NCBI GenBank assembly: GCA_037147235.1
Contig: JBAWVO010000139.1
Span: forward strand, 1 to 16,019
Direction of reading: 5' to 3'
DNA: 16,019 bases
Source: JANXQG01 sp037147235
GTDB lineage: Bacteria; Planctomycetota; Planctomycetia; Pirellulales; Thermoguttaceae
Position numbers and translations under genes: made by a program. Positions 1 to 6,760 of this stretch are shown in pieces (positions within the stretch are counted from its first letter, which is position 1; each line of letters starts with the position of its first letter). The notes beneath the pieces were generated by a model. It worked only from the letters and a program-made list of their open reading frames with translations, did not search any database and was not told where the DNA came from.

Positions 1-31
1 GCGGGGAGAATGGGAGGTTTTGGTCGTGTAA

Positions 32-64
32 CCCGTGCTAAAGCACGGGCCGAATCCGCTTCGG
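32..64. repeat. REP-like double hairpin
   Basis: Two adjacent short inverted repeats are visible. The first has arms CCCGTGCT and AGCACGGG at 32-39 and 42-49 with a two-base centre. The second has arms CCGAA and TTCGG at 50-54 and 60-64. No coding sense is visible through them. They resemble dispersed extragenic palindromes that litter GC-rich genomes; a genome-wide copy count would settle this. Confidence 0.4.
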
Positions 65-112
65 CACTGCGGCCTGTGGCAACCCTCGACGCCGCGCGCA
101 CCGCCCGCCGGG

Positions 113-193
113 ATCGGTTGGGTCCACGCCCCGGACAACGAGCCTCCGGAACTAACCTATGTGGACATCGACACGTTCGAGGCAACCTTCTAA
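113..193 (+). pseudogene. possible 3' end of a lost gene
   Basis: From 113 to the TAA at 191-193 one frame reads like a protein C-terminus, ending in ELTYVDIDTFEATF. The codons look natural for this genome, unlike the stretch before it. Upstream in the same frame is only the hairpin repeat at 32-64 and a stop at 29-31, and no start codon is available. I do not recognise the family. It may be the truncated tail of a gene cut by the repeat, or chance. Confidence 0.2.
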
Positions 194-315
194 TTCTCAC
201 CGATGACCAGTCGGCCTGCGGACGGTACGCGCATACTGTGGGAGACACCCCTCTGTCGATTGAGCAGTTAGTGCCCATTGTGATGCAATGCCTCGTAGTC
301 CATCATTCTTTCGGG

Positions 316-379
316 GTAGTGGATGTAATCTTCTGGCAGGGCGGCCATGGCCGCCCTGCCAGAAGATTACATCCACTAC
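316..379. repeat. perfect 64-bp palindrome
   Basis: Every base from 316 to 347 pairs with its partner from 348 to 379, so the arms are 32 bp with no spacer, centred on CCATGG. Both strands read outward from the centre as ATG followed by the same ten codons (MAALPEDYIHY). The minus-strand reading frame runs to a TAA at 268-270 (26 codons) and the plus-strand one to a TAA at 401-403 (18 codons). It looks like an inverted duplication of the 5' end of a small reading frame. A read-folding or assembly artefact is also possible. Confidence 0.9.
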
Positions 380-400
380 ACCATTGTTTACACCATTGTT
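377..400 (+). repeat. 12-bp tandem repeat, two copies
   Basis: TACACCATTGTT occurs twice in direct succession (377-388 and 389-400), starting inside the right end of the 64-bp palindrome. It encodes the repeated TIVYTIV in the plus-strand micro reading frame. The second copy also supplies the -35-like TTGTTT of the possible promoter at 396-424. Confidence 0.85.
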
Positions 401-424
401 TAATCATTCATCCTCAGTCATAAT
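396..424 (+). promoter_or_regulatory. possible sigma-70-type promoter for the restriction-modification operon
   Basis: TTGTTT at 396-401 and CATAAT at 419-424 are separated by 17 bp, which would start transcription near 431, about 25 bp before the GTG of the first operon gene. The -10 box is close to consensus and the -35 box is poor. The AT-rich context is unusual for this window. Weak call. Confidence 0.3.
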
Positions 425-455
425 AGGTTAGTGGGTAAAATTAAAATTCCTATCA

Positions 456-647
456 GTGGCCGAAGCAGCAGAGATTCTTGGCGTATCCCAAAACACGCTT
501 CGGGCCTGGGCCAAGGCGGGCAAGATTCCCATGCATCGGAATCCGGCCAATGACTACCGGCTATTTCGCCGCGCCGACCTAGAGAAATTTCTTCGCGACA
601 TCGAATGTCACATGAAGGCCCATACCATGAAACGTAAGCCGAGATGA
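456..647 (+). CDS. MerR/excisionase-like helix-turn-helix protein
   Basis: A 63-residue protein that is essentially one winged helix-turn-helix of the MerR/excisionase (HTH_17) type. Residues 1-20 form the helix-turn-helix (EAAEILGVSQNTLRAWAKAG), followed by the wing (IPMHRNPANDYRLFRRADLEKFL). There is no effector domain. The in-frame stop at 429-431 and lack of any ATG leave GTG at 456 as the only normal start. The residues just upstream (KFLS) resemble the usual beginning of such proteins, so the true N-terminus may be a few codons earlier at a non-standard start. It ends 4 bp before hsdR, so the two are almost certainly one transcript. By position it is a likely autoregulator or control protein of the restriction-modification operon; that role is inferred. 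Confidence 0.8.
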   Translation: MAEAAEILGVSQNTLRAWAKAGKIPMHRNPANDYRLFRRADLEKFLRDIECHMKAHTMKRKPR

Positions 648-651
648 GACT

Positions 652-3600
652 ATGACTACGCCAGAACGCCAACTTGAAGAACAGCTTATCGAAAAACTTC
701 GGGGCTTGAAATACGAATACCGTGCGGACATCCGGGACCGCGCTGCTCTGGAGCGGAACTTCCGCGAGAAATTCGAGGCACTCAACCGAGTCAACCTGAC
801 CGAAGGCGAATTCTCTCGCCTTCTCGAAGAAATCATCACCCCTGATGTCTTCACCGCCGCCCGCACCCTGCGCGATCGCAACAGCTTCACCCGCGACGAC
901 GGCACACCTCTGAACTTCACCTTGGTCAACATCAAGGACTGGTGCAAAAACAGCTTCGAGGTTATCAACCAGCTCCGCATCAACACGGACAACAGCCATC
1001 ACCGCTACGATGTCCTCCTGCTCATCAACGGGGTGCCCGTGGTGCAGATCGAGCTAAAGACCCTCGGCATCAGCCCGCGCCGGGCAATGGAGCAGATCGT
1101 CGATTACAAGAACGACCCCGGCAACGGCTACACCAAGACCCTCCTCTGCTTCCTCCAGCTCTTCATCGTCAGCAACCGCAGCGACACCTGGTATTTCGCC
1201 AACAACAACGCCCGCCACTTCGCCTTCAATGCCGATGAGCGATTCCTGCCCGTCTATCAGTTCGCCGCCGATGACAACAAAAAGATTACCCACCTCGACA
1301 GCTTCGCCGAGACGTTTCTCGTCAAATGCACCCTCGGCCACATGATTAGCCGCTACATGGTGCTCATCGCCAGCGAGCAGAAGCTGATGATGATGCGCCC
1401 GTATCAGATCTATGCGGTCAAGGCCATCGTCGAGTGCATCCACCAGAACTGCGGCAATGGCTACATCTGGCACACCACCGGCAGCGGCAAGACGCTCACT
1501 TCGTTTAAGGCCTCCACCTTGCTGAAGGACAATCCCGACATCGAGAAATGCCTCTTCGTCGTGGACCGCAAGGACCTCGACCGCCAGACCCGCGAGGAGT
1601 TCAATAAATTCCAGGAAGGCTGCGTCGAGGAAAACACCAACACCGGTGCTCTCGTGCGCCGTCTCCTCTCCGATGACTACGCCGACAAGGTCATCGTCAC
1701 CACCATCCAGAAGCTCGGCCTCGCGCTAGACGAAAACAGCAAGCGCAACAAGCAGCGGAAGAAGAACGACCAACAGACCTATAAGGAGCAACTCGAGCCG
1801 CTCCGCGACAAGCGCATCGTATTCATCTTCGACGAGTGCCACCGCTCCCAGTTCGGTGAAAATCACAAGGCCATAAAAGAGTTCTTCCCCAAGGCCCAGC
1901 TCTTCGGCTTCACCGGCACGCCCATCTTTGAGGCAAACGCCACCGTAACGAAGATCGAGGATCAGCAGGCCTCATTGCAAACCACGGCAGACCTCTTTCA
2001 GAACCAGCTTCACGCCTACACCATCACCCACGCCATCGAAGACGCGAATGTCCTGCGCTTCCATGTCGATTACTTCAAACCCGAGGGCAAAAAGCTGCCC
2101 AAGCCGGGCGAGGCCCTCGCCAAGCGCGCCGTCATCGAGGCCATCCTCGCGAAACACGACGCCGCCACCGGCGGGCGGAGGTTCAATGCCCTGCTCGCCA
2201 CCGCCTCCATCAATGACGCCATTGAATACCACGGCCTTTTCACTTCCATTCAGACGGAGAAGCAGGCCGCCGACCCCGACTTCCATCCGCTGAATATCGC
2301 CTGCGTCTTCTCCCCGCCCGCCGAGGGCGATGCCGATGTAAAGCAGATTCAGGAAGACCTGCCGCAAGAAAAGGAGGACAATGCCGTCGAGCCCGAGAAG
2401 AAAAAGGCCGCCCTCAAGGCCATCCTCACCGACTACAACACTCGCTACGGCTCCAACCACACCATCGGCGAGTTCGATCTCTACTATCAGGATGTGCAAA
2501 AGCGCATCAAAGACCAGCAGTGGCCCAACGCCGACCACCCCCACGAGCAGAAAATCGACATCACCATCGTGGTGGACATGCTCCTCACCGGCTTCGATTC
2601 CAAATACCTGAATACGCTCTACGTGGACAAGAACCTCAAACACCACGGCTTGATTCAGGCATTCTCCCGCACCAACCGCGTGCTCAACGGCACCAAACCC
2701 TACGGCAGCATCCTCGACTTCCGCCAGCAGCAGGGCGCCGTGGATGCCGCCATCGCCCTCTTCTCGGGGGAAAAGACCGGCGATCAGGCCCGCGAAATCT
2801 GGCTCGTGGACAAGGCCCCCGTGGTCATCAAGAAACTGGAAGACGCCGTGCAGAAGCTGGATGCCTTCATGAAGTCCCAGGGCCTCGACTGCGCCCCAGA
2901 GGCGGTGCCCAACCTCAAAGGCGACGAAGCCCGCAGCGCCTTCATCAACCACTTCAAGGAAGTCCAGCGCCTCAAAACCCAGCTCGACCAATACACCGAC
3001 CTCTCCGACGAAAACACCGCCACCATCGAGCAGATCCTGCCCAAGGAAAACCTACTCGGCTTCCGCGGCGCCTATCTGGAGACCGCCCAGCGTCTCAAGG
3101 CCCAGCGGGTCAAGGGGGGCGACCAGCCCGAGCCGGACGGGGTGGACCAGCTCGATTTCGAGTTCGTCCTCTTTGCCTCCGCCCTCATTGATTACGACTA
3201 CATCATGGGCCTCATCGCCCGCTTCTCCAGCCAGGAGCCGGGCAGGCAGAAGATGAGCCGCGAGCAACTCGTCGGCCTCATCCAGTCCGACGCCAAGTTC
3301 ATGAACGAGCGCGAGGACATCGCCGCCTACATCGCCACCCTGAAGGCGGGCGAAGGCCTCAGCGAAAAGGCCATCCGCGACGGCTACACCTGCTTCAAAG
3401 CGGAAAAGGAAGCGGCGGAACTGGCCGACATTGCCAGCAAGCACGAGTTGACCACCGCCGACCTGCAAGCCTTCGTGGGCGGCATCCTGCAACGCATGAT
3501 CTTCGATGGCGAGCAGCTCACCGACCTGATGGAACCGCTCGGCCTGAACTGGAAAGCCCGCCGCATGAAGGAACTCGACCTCATGGCCGACCTCCTGCCT

Positions 3601-3660
3601 CTTCTCACCAAACGCGCCCAAGGGCGCGACATCTCCGGCCTCAGCGCGTATGAAGCCTAG
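652..3660 (+). CDS. hsdR: type I restriction enzyme R subunit (HsdR)
   Basis: 1002 residues, a normal length for HsdR, the ATP-driven translocase and nuclease of the type I restriction complex. The N-terminal nuclease fold is seen at 119-136 (RYD, then ELK), giving catalytic D120, E134 and K136. The helicase part has Walker A TTGSGKT (275-281), a DECH box (394-397), GFTGTP (419-424), VVDMLLTGFDS (640-650) and QAFSRTNR (669-676). A helical C-terminal region for assembly with HsdM/HsdS follows. All catalytic residues look intact, so it is probably active. It starts 4 bp after the helix-turn-helix gene. The last residues, RAQGRDISGLSAYEA, are echoed in DNA after the next gene (4883-4939). This suggests that hsdS once overlapped the end of hsdR and that the following gene is an insertion. 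Confidence 0.97.
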   Translation: MTTPERQLEEQLIEKLRGLKYEYRADIRDRAALERNFREKFEALNRVNLTEGEFSRLLEEIITPDVFTAARTLRDRNSFTRDDGTPLNFTLVNIKDWCKNSFEVINQLRINTDNSHHRYDVLLLINGVPVVQIELKTLGISPRRAMEQIVDYKNDPGNGYTKTLLCFLQLFIVSNRSDTWYFANNNARHFAFNADERFLPVYQFAADDNKKITHLDSFAETFLVKCTLGHMISRYMVLIASEQKLMMMRPYQIYAVKAIVECIHQNCGNGYIWHTTGSGKTLTSFKASTLLKDNPDIEKCLFVVDRKDLDRQTREEFNKFQEGCVEENTNTGALVRRLLSDDYADKVIVTTIQKLGLALDENSKRNKQRKKNDQQTYKEQLEPLRDKRIVFIFDECHRSQFGENHKAIKEFFPKAQLFGFTGTPIFEANATVTKIEDQQASLQTTADLFQNQLHAYTITHAIEDANVLRFHVDYFKPEGKKLPKPGEALAKRAVIEAILAKHDAATGGRRFNALLATASINDAIEYHGLFTSIQTEKQAADPDFHPLNIACVFSPPAEGDADVKQIQEDLPQEKEDNAVEPEKKKAALKAILTDYNTRYGSNHTIGEFDLYYQDVQKRIKDQQWPNADHPHEQKIDITIVVDMLLTGFDSKYLNTLYVDKNLKHHGLIQAFSRTNRVLNGTKPYGSILDFRQQQGAVDAAIALFSGEKTGDQAREIWLVDKAPVVIKKLEDAVQKLDAFMKSQGLDCAPEAVPNLKGDEARSAFINHFKEVQRLKTQLDQYTDLSDENTATIEQILPKENLLGFRGAYLETAQRLKAQRVKGGDQPEPDGVDQLDFEFVLFASALIDYDYIMGLIARFSSQEPGRQKMSREQLVGLIQSDAKFMNEREDIAAYIATLKAGEGLSEKAIRDGYTCFKAEKEAAELADIASKHELTTADLQAFVGGILQRMIFDGEQLTDLMEPLGLNWKARRMKELDLMADLLPLLTKRAQGRDISGLSAYEA
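3604..3660 (+). repeat. hsdR 3'-end repeat, copy 1
   Basis: The last 57 bp of hsdR match 4883-4939 at about 46 of 57 positions, with a run of 21 identical bases in the middle. The two copies are 1279 bp apart in direct orientation and bracket the AlbA_2/ATPase gene. Copy 1 is the functional hsdR terminus. Confidence 0.85.
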
Positions 3661-3690
3661 ATTCAGCAAATCACCTTTATCTCACCATTT

Positions 3691-4860
3691 ATGAACACCG
3701 CAGAACTCGTCGAAGCCATCAGCCGGGGCGAAGACACCAGCCACCAGTTCAAATCAGACTTTACCAACGCGGACGCCCTCGCAGCGGAGATCGTTGCGTT
3801 CAGCAATACCGCAGGCGGGCGTGTTTTCATTGGCGTCCGGGATGACGGCACCGTGAGCGGCCTCTCAGCCAGCGATGTCGGACGGCTTAACCAACTCATT
3901 TCCAACGCCGCTTCTCAGAACGTCCGCCCACCAGTGAATCCCCTGACAGAAATCATTTCCCATCCGGACGGCAATGTGTTGGTGGTTGATATCCCTGAAG
4001 GCATTAGCAAGCCCTTCATGGACAAGACCGGGACCATTTGGGTCAAAAGCGGGGCCGACAAGCGCCGCGCCACTTCCCGGGAGGAAATCCAGCGCATCTT
4101 CCAGCAAGGCGGCCTCCTCCACGCCGATGAAACCCTCATCCCCGGCCTGGGCGTGGCGGATGTCAGTGTTCCCTTTCTCGATCAATACCTGGAAGAAAAG
4201 GTGGGCGAAACGCTGGAGCAACAAGGTATCCCCCTCGGTAAAGTGTTGGAAAACATGAACCTCGCCCAGTCCGGCACCCTTAACCTTGCAGGTGCCCTCC
4301 TATTTGCCAAGCATCCAGAAGTTCGGCTACCTGCCTTCATCGTCAAGGCCGTCGCCTTCCCCGGAACCGATATTGCCGATGATACCTATCTCGAAAGTCG
4401 CGACCTCACCGGGCGGCTCAGCGACATCTTCGAGCAAGGCATGCGCTTCCTCACCGGCAACACCCGCACCCTCCAGAACGGCCAATCCGTCAACTCGCTA
4501 GGCCAGCCCGAGGTGCCGCGCATCGTCTGGGAGGAGCTGCTCGCCAACGCCCTCATCCACCGCGACTATTTCATTAGTGCCCCGGTCCGGCTTCTCATCT
4601 TTGCGGATCGGGTGGAAATCATCAGCCCCGGCCACCTGCCAAACAACCTCACCATCGCCAACATCAAGGCAGGTAACTCCAATATCCGCAATCCCATCCT
4701 CGCTTCCTTCGCTGCAAAACTTCTCCCCTATCGCGGTCTCGGCAGCGGGCTCCTCCGCGCCCTGCGCGCCTATCCGGCCATCGAACTCCTCGACGACCGC
4801 GAAGGCAACCTCTTCAAAGTCATCGTCTCCAGGCCCTCGGCTATCCAACCAAGCCCATGA
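3691..4860 (+). CDS. AlbA_2 / HATPase-like ATP-binding protein
   Basis: 389 residues. The N-terminal part (about 14-60: EDTSHQFKSDF, then FSNTAGGRVFIGVRDDG) is an AlbA_2 (Schlafen-type) domain, a presumed nucleic-acid-binding fold. The C-terminal part (about 275-380) resembles the GHKL-like ATP-binding domain of this family, with an N-box-like EELLANALIHRD (281-292), SPGHLP (312-317) and GLGSGL (349-354). Such proteins are annotated as transcriptional regulators or ATP-binding proteins and are often seen inside type I restriction loci, where their task is not settled. The gene starts 30 bp after hsdR and has no clear ribosome binding site. The hsdR tail is repeated after it, so it appears to be cargo inserted between hsdR and hsdS. 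A control or anti-phage accessory role is inferred from context only. Confidence 0.85.
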   Translation: MNTAELVEAISRGEDTSHQFKSDFTNADALAAEIVAFSNTAGGRVFIGVRDDGTVSGLSASDVGRLNQLISNAASQNVRPPVNPLTEIISHPDGNVLVVDIPEGISKPFMDKTGTIWVKSGADKRRATSREEIQRIFQQGGLLHADETLIPGLGVADVSVPFLDQYLEEKVGETLEQQGIPLGKVLENMNLAQSGTLNLAGALLFAKHPEVRLPAFIVKAVAFPGTDIADDTYLESRDLTGRLSDIFEQGMRFLTGNTRTLQNGQSVNSLGQPEVPRIVWEELLANALIHRDYFISAPVRLLIFADRVEIISPGHLPNNLTIANIKAGNSNIRNPILASFAAKLLPYRGLGSGLLRALRAYPAIELLDDREGNLFKVIVSRPSAIQPSP

Positions 4861-4882
4861 CCCGCAGCAGGACTACAAACAG

Positions 4883-4939
4883 CACACCCAACACGCCCAC
4901 GGGCGCGACATCTCCGGCCTCTCCGCGTATGAGCAATAA
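4883..4939 (+). pseudogene. hsdR 3'-end remnant, copy 2
   Basis: This stretch encodes HAHGRDISGLSAYEQ and a TAA in a frame different from both neighbours. It matches the true hsdR C-terminus at 3604-3660. The final bases, ATGAGCAATAA at 4929-4939, combine the hsdS start codon with the remnant's stop, an 11-bp gene overlap typical of coupled translation. The simplest reading is that this is the original hsdR-hsdS junction, displaced when the ATPase gene arrived together with a second hsdR tail. Confidence 0.75.
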
Positions 4940-6173
4940 GGCGAAAACCACGGCCATGAAGAACGACGGCAAACCCGCGTTGACGCCCAAGCTGCGCTTT
5001 CCGGAGTTTCAGGATGCGGAGGGGTGGGATGAAAAAGAGGTTGGCGAGGTTTTCCAAGTTACCCGTGGCGATGTCCTGTCCATGAAATTGGTTCGCGACA
5101 CTAAAACCGCTGAAATGCCGTATCCGGTTTACTCGTCGCAGACCAAAAATAATGGGTTAAGCGGCTTCTACTCGGATTTTCTTTTCGAGGATGCGATTAC
5201 ATGGACCACTGACGGGGCGAATGCTGGCGATGTGAATTATCGGCCCGGCAAGTTCTATTGCACAAATGTTTGTGGGGTCTTGCTCAATTCGGAAGGGTTC
5301 GCCAACCCATGCGTTGCGGCATTGATAAATAGCGTCTCAAGAAAATACGTTTCCTACGTTGGGAATCCCAAGCTCATGAACGGAGTCATGAGCAAGATTG
5401 GGATTCCATTTCCATCTGTCACCGAACAACAAAAGATCGCCGAGTGCCTGACCTCCGTGGACGAGCTGATTGCCGCCCAGGCCCGGAAAGTGGACGCGCT
5501 CAAGACCCATAAGAAAGGGCTGATGCAGCAGCTTTTCCCCCGCGAAGGCGAAACCCAACCCCGCCTCCGCTTCCCCGAATTCCAATCCGCCGGGGAGTGG
5601 GTAGTGAAGTCAATCGGACAACTGGGGGAAGTCGTCACTGGAAGCACGCCAAGCACCGCACGCCCTGAATACTATGGCGGCGACAGGTTGTTCGTTTCAC
5701 CCTCCGACATTTCCGACGGCAGATTCATCGAGAAGACAAAGACAACATTGACCGCCCTAGGTTTTGAAAAAACCCGCCCGATAAAGGCCAATAGCATTTT
5801 ATTCGTCTGCATTGGCTCCACGATTGGGAAAATTGCCCAGAACCGACACGAGAGCGCAACCAATCAACAGATCAATTCAGTCGTCCCGAACTCGAACAAC
5901 ACTGACGGTTTCGTTTATTACGCGCTCAGTGGATTAGCCGACAAGATCGCCAATCTCGCCGGGATACAGGCTGTCCCCATCGTCAATAAGTCCTTGTTTT
6001 CCTCCGTCGAATTGCTGGTTCCGATGCTCCCCGAACAACAACGCATCGCCGACTGCCTCACCAGCCTCGACAACCTCATCGCCGCGCAAACCCAAAAGCT
6101 CGACGCCCTCAAGACCCATAAGAAAGGGCTGATGCAGCAGCTTTTCCCATCCACGGAGGAGGTTGAAGCATGA
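4929..6173 (+). CDS. hsdS: type I restriction enzyme S subunit (HsdS)
   Basis: 414 residues, normal for HsdS, which sets the DNA target of both the methylase and the nuclease. The protein is two similar halves. Each starts with P-K/R-LRFPEFQ (about 20 and 212), has a variable target recognition domain (about 25-160 and 220-365), and ends with a conserved helix containing EQQ-K/R-IA and DALKTHKKGLMQQLFP (about 190-204 and 393-407). The two recognition domains differ, so the target is expected to be bipartite and asymmetric. I start at ATG 4929 (MSNKAKTTAMKN), which lies in the ancestral hsdR overlap. An earlier in-frame ATG at 4857 overlaps the stop of the ATPase gene (ATGA) and would add 24 low-complexity residues. 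The end overlaps the next gene by ATGA. Confidence 0.93.
   Translation: MSNKAKTTAMKNDGKPALTPKLRFPEFQDAEGWDEKEVGEVFQVTRGDVLSMKLVRDTKTAEMPYPVYSSQTKNNGLSGFYSDFLFEDAITWTTDGANAGDVNYRPGKFYCTNVCGVLLNSEGFANPCVAALINSVSRKYVSYVGNPKLMNGVMSKIGIPFPSVTEQQKIAECLTSVDELIAAQARKVDALKTHKKGLMQQLFPREGETQPRLRFPEFQSAGEWVVKSIGQLGEVVTGSTPSTARPEYYGGDRLFVSPSDISDGRFIEKTKTTLTALGFEKTRPIKANSILFVCIGSTIGKIAQNRHESATNQQINSVVPNSNNTDGFVYYALSGLADKIANLAGIQAVPIVNKSLFSSVELLVPMLPEQQRIADCLTSLDNLIAAQTQKLDALKTHKKGLMQQLFPSTEEVEA
5499..5539 (+). repeat. 41-bp direct repeat in hsdS, copy 1
   Basis: This stretch in the central conserved helix of HsdS is identical over 41 bases to 6108-6148 in the second conserved helix. The copies are 609 bp (203 codons) apart and in the same frame, so recombination between them would delete or exchange exactly one recognition half without a frameshift. 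Confidence 0.95.
6108..6148 (+). repeat. 41-bp direct repeat in hsdS, copy 2
   Basis: Identical to 5499-5539. It encodes the second copy of the conserved helix (LKTHKKGLMQQLF) near the HsdS C-terminus. Confidence 0.95.
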
Positions 6174-6511
6174 GTGCCCCCGAAGAAGCACCCCAAGGGA
6201 TGAAAACGATCCATGATTGCTTCGGCCATGCGGTGAGGCTGGCGGAGGAACGAATGGCGCATATTCTGGAACATCCCGAAATGAAAGAGCTGGGCGCGGA
6301 GATCGAGCGGGTATTGACCGAGCCGCAGATCGTCCGCCGTTCGCGTTCCGATGACGCCGTGCGTTTGTTTTACGAATATTACGCCCAGACAATTGTGGGT
6401 GGTAAATGGCTGTGCGTTGTCGTAAAATACTTGGGAGACGATGCATTCGTCGTCACCGCCTATCTCACCGACAAACCGAAAACAGGAGACACATTATGGC
6501 CGATAAACTAA
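6170..6511 (+). CDS. small toxin-like protein (RelE/Barnase-EndoU-type fold suspected)
   Basis: 113 residues. Visible features are an early HDCFGHAVRL, ERMAHILEHPEM (about 27-38), an acidic helix, then a beta-rich part with VRRSRSDDAVRLFYEYY and KWLCVVVKYLGDDAFVVTAYLTD (split by a glycine-rich turn). This layout, with an early His, an HILEHPE-like segment, R-S-R and a closing strand ending TAY-T-D, resembles small nuclease-like proteins of the phage-Barnase-EndoU-colicin-RelE (PBECR)/DUF4258 kind. Assignment to a precise family is not certain. The ATG overlaps the hsdS stop (ATGA), and its own end overlaps the DUF2283 gene by 16 bp, so hsdS, this gene and the next are translationally coupled. 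By analogy with DUF4258-DUF2283 neighbours it may be the toxin of a toxin-antitoxin pair; this is inference. Confidence 0.7.
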   Translation: MSAPEEAPQGMKTIHDCFGHAVRLAEERMAHILEHPEMKELGAEIERVLTEPQIVRRSRSDDAVRLFYEYYAQTIVGGKWLCVVVKYLGDDAFVVTAYLTDKPKTGDTLWPIN

Positions 6512-6705
6512 AAGTCTGGTTCGATGCCGAGGCGGATTTCCTGGAAGTCCGCTTCTCGGAAGTTGCCGGCTATGAAAAGGAAACCAACCACGATGCGGTG
6601 ATGGAGCGGGTGGACGCGCAGGGTCACGTTGTAGGATTCAGCATCATGGGCGTGAGCAAGTTCAGAAAAGAAAATCCTCTGGAGGCGGACTTGGTCTCCG
6701 CCTGA
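6496..6705 (+). CDS. DUF2283 family protein, putative antitoxin
   Basis: 69 residues with the DUF2283 pattern: KVWFDAEADFLEVRFSE near the start, then a short AVMERVDAQGHVVGFSIMGVSKF beta-turn section with a break after the glycine. ATG 6496 is preceded by AGGAG at 6484-6488, a good ribosome binding site, so the longer upstream frame is not needed. DUF2283 proteins are small single-domain proteins often paired with RelE-like or DUF4258 partners. Here it overlaps the upstream small gene by 16 bp. The pair sits between hsdS and hsdM, an unusual place. An antitoxin role is inferred from pairing, not shown. Confidence 0.85.
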   Translation: MADKLKVWFDAEADFLEVRFSEVAGYEKETNHDAVMERVDAQGHVVGFSIMGVSKFRKENPLEADLVSA

Positions 6706-6760
6706 TGCCGCACGATGAAGCTGCACAAGGATCAGGAAGTTGCCGCTTCACGATGAACTC

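Noticed and set aside
10..423. 137-residue open frame on the plus strand
   Set aside because: It crosses the hairpin repeat, the palindrome and the tandem repeat, and its residues look like random GC-rich translation. No ribosome binding site or family pattern.
1972..2991. 339-residue open frame on the minus strand inside hsdR
   Set aside because: It lies antisense to well-conserved helicase motifs; the long frame follows from the GC-rich third positions of hsdR. The protein is Val/Gly/Glu-rich without motifs.
6740..6760. TTG start for HsdM seven codons earlier
   Set aside because: The ATG at 6761 gives the usual HsdM N-terminus, and the AGGAAG before TTG is too close to it.
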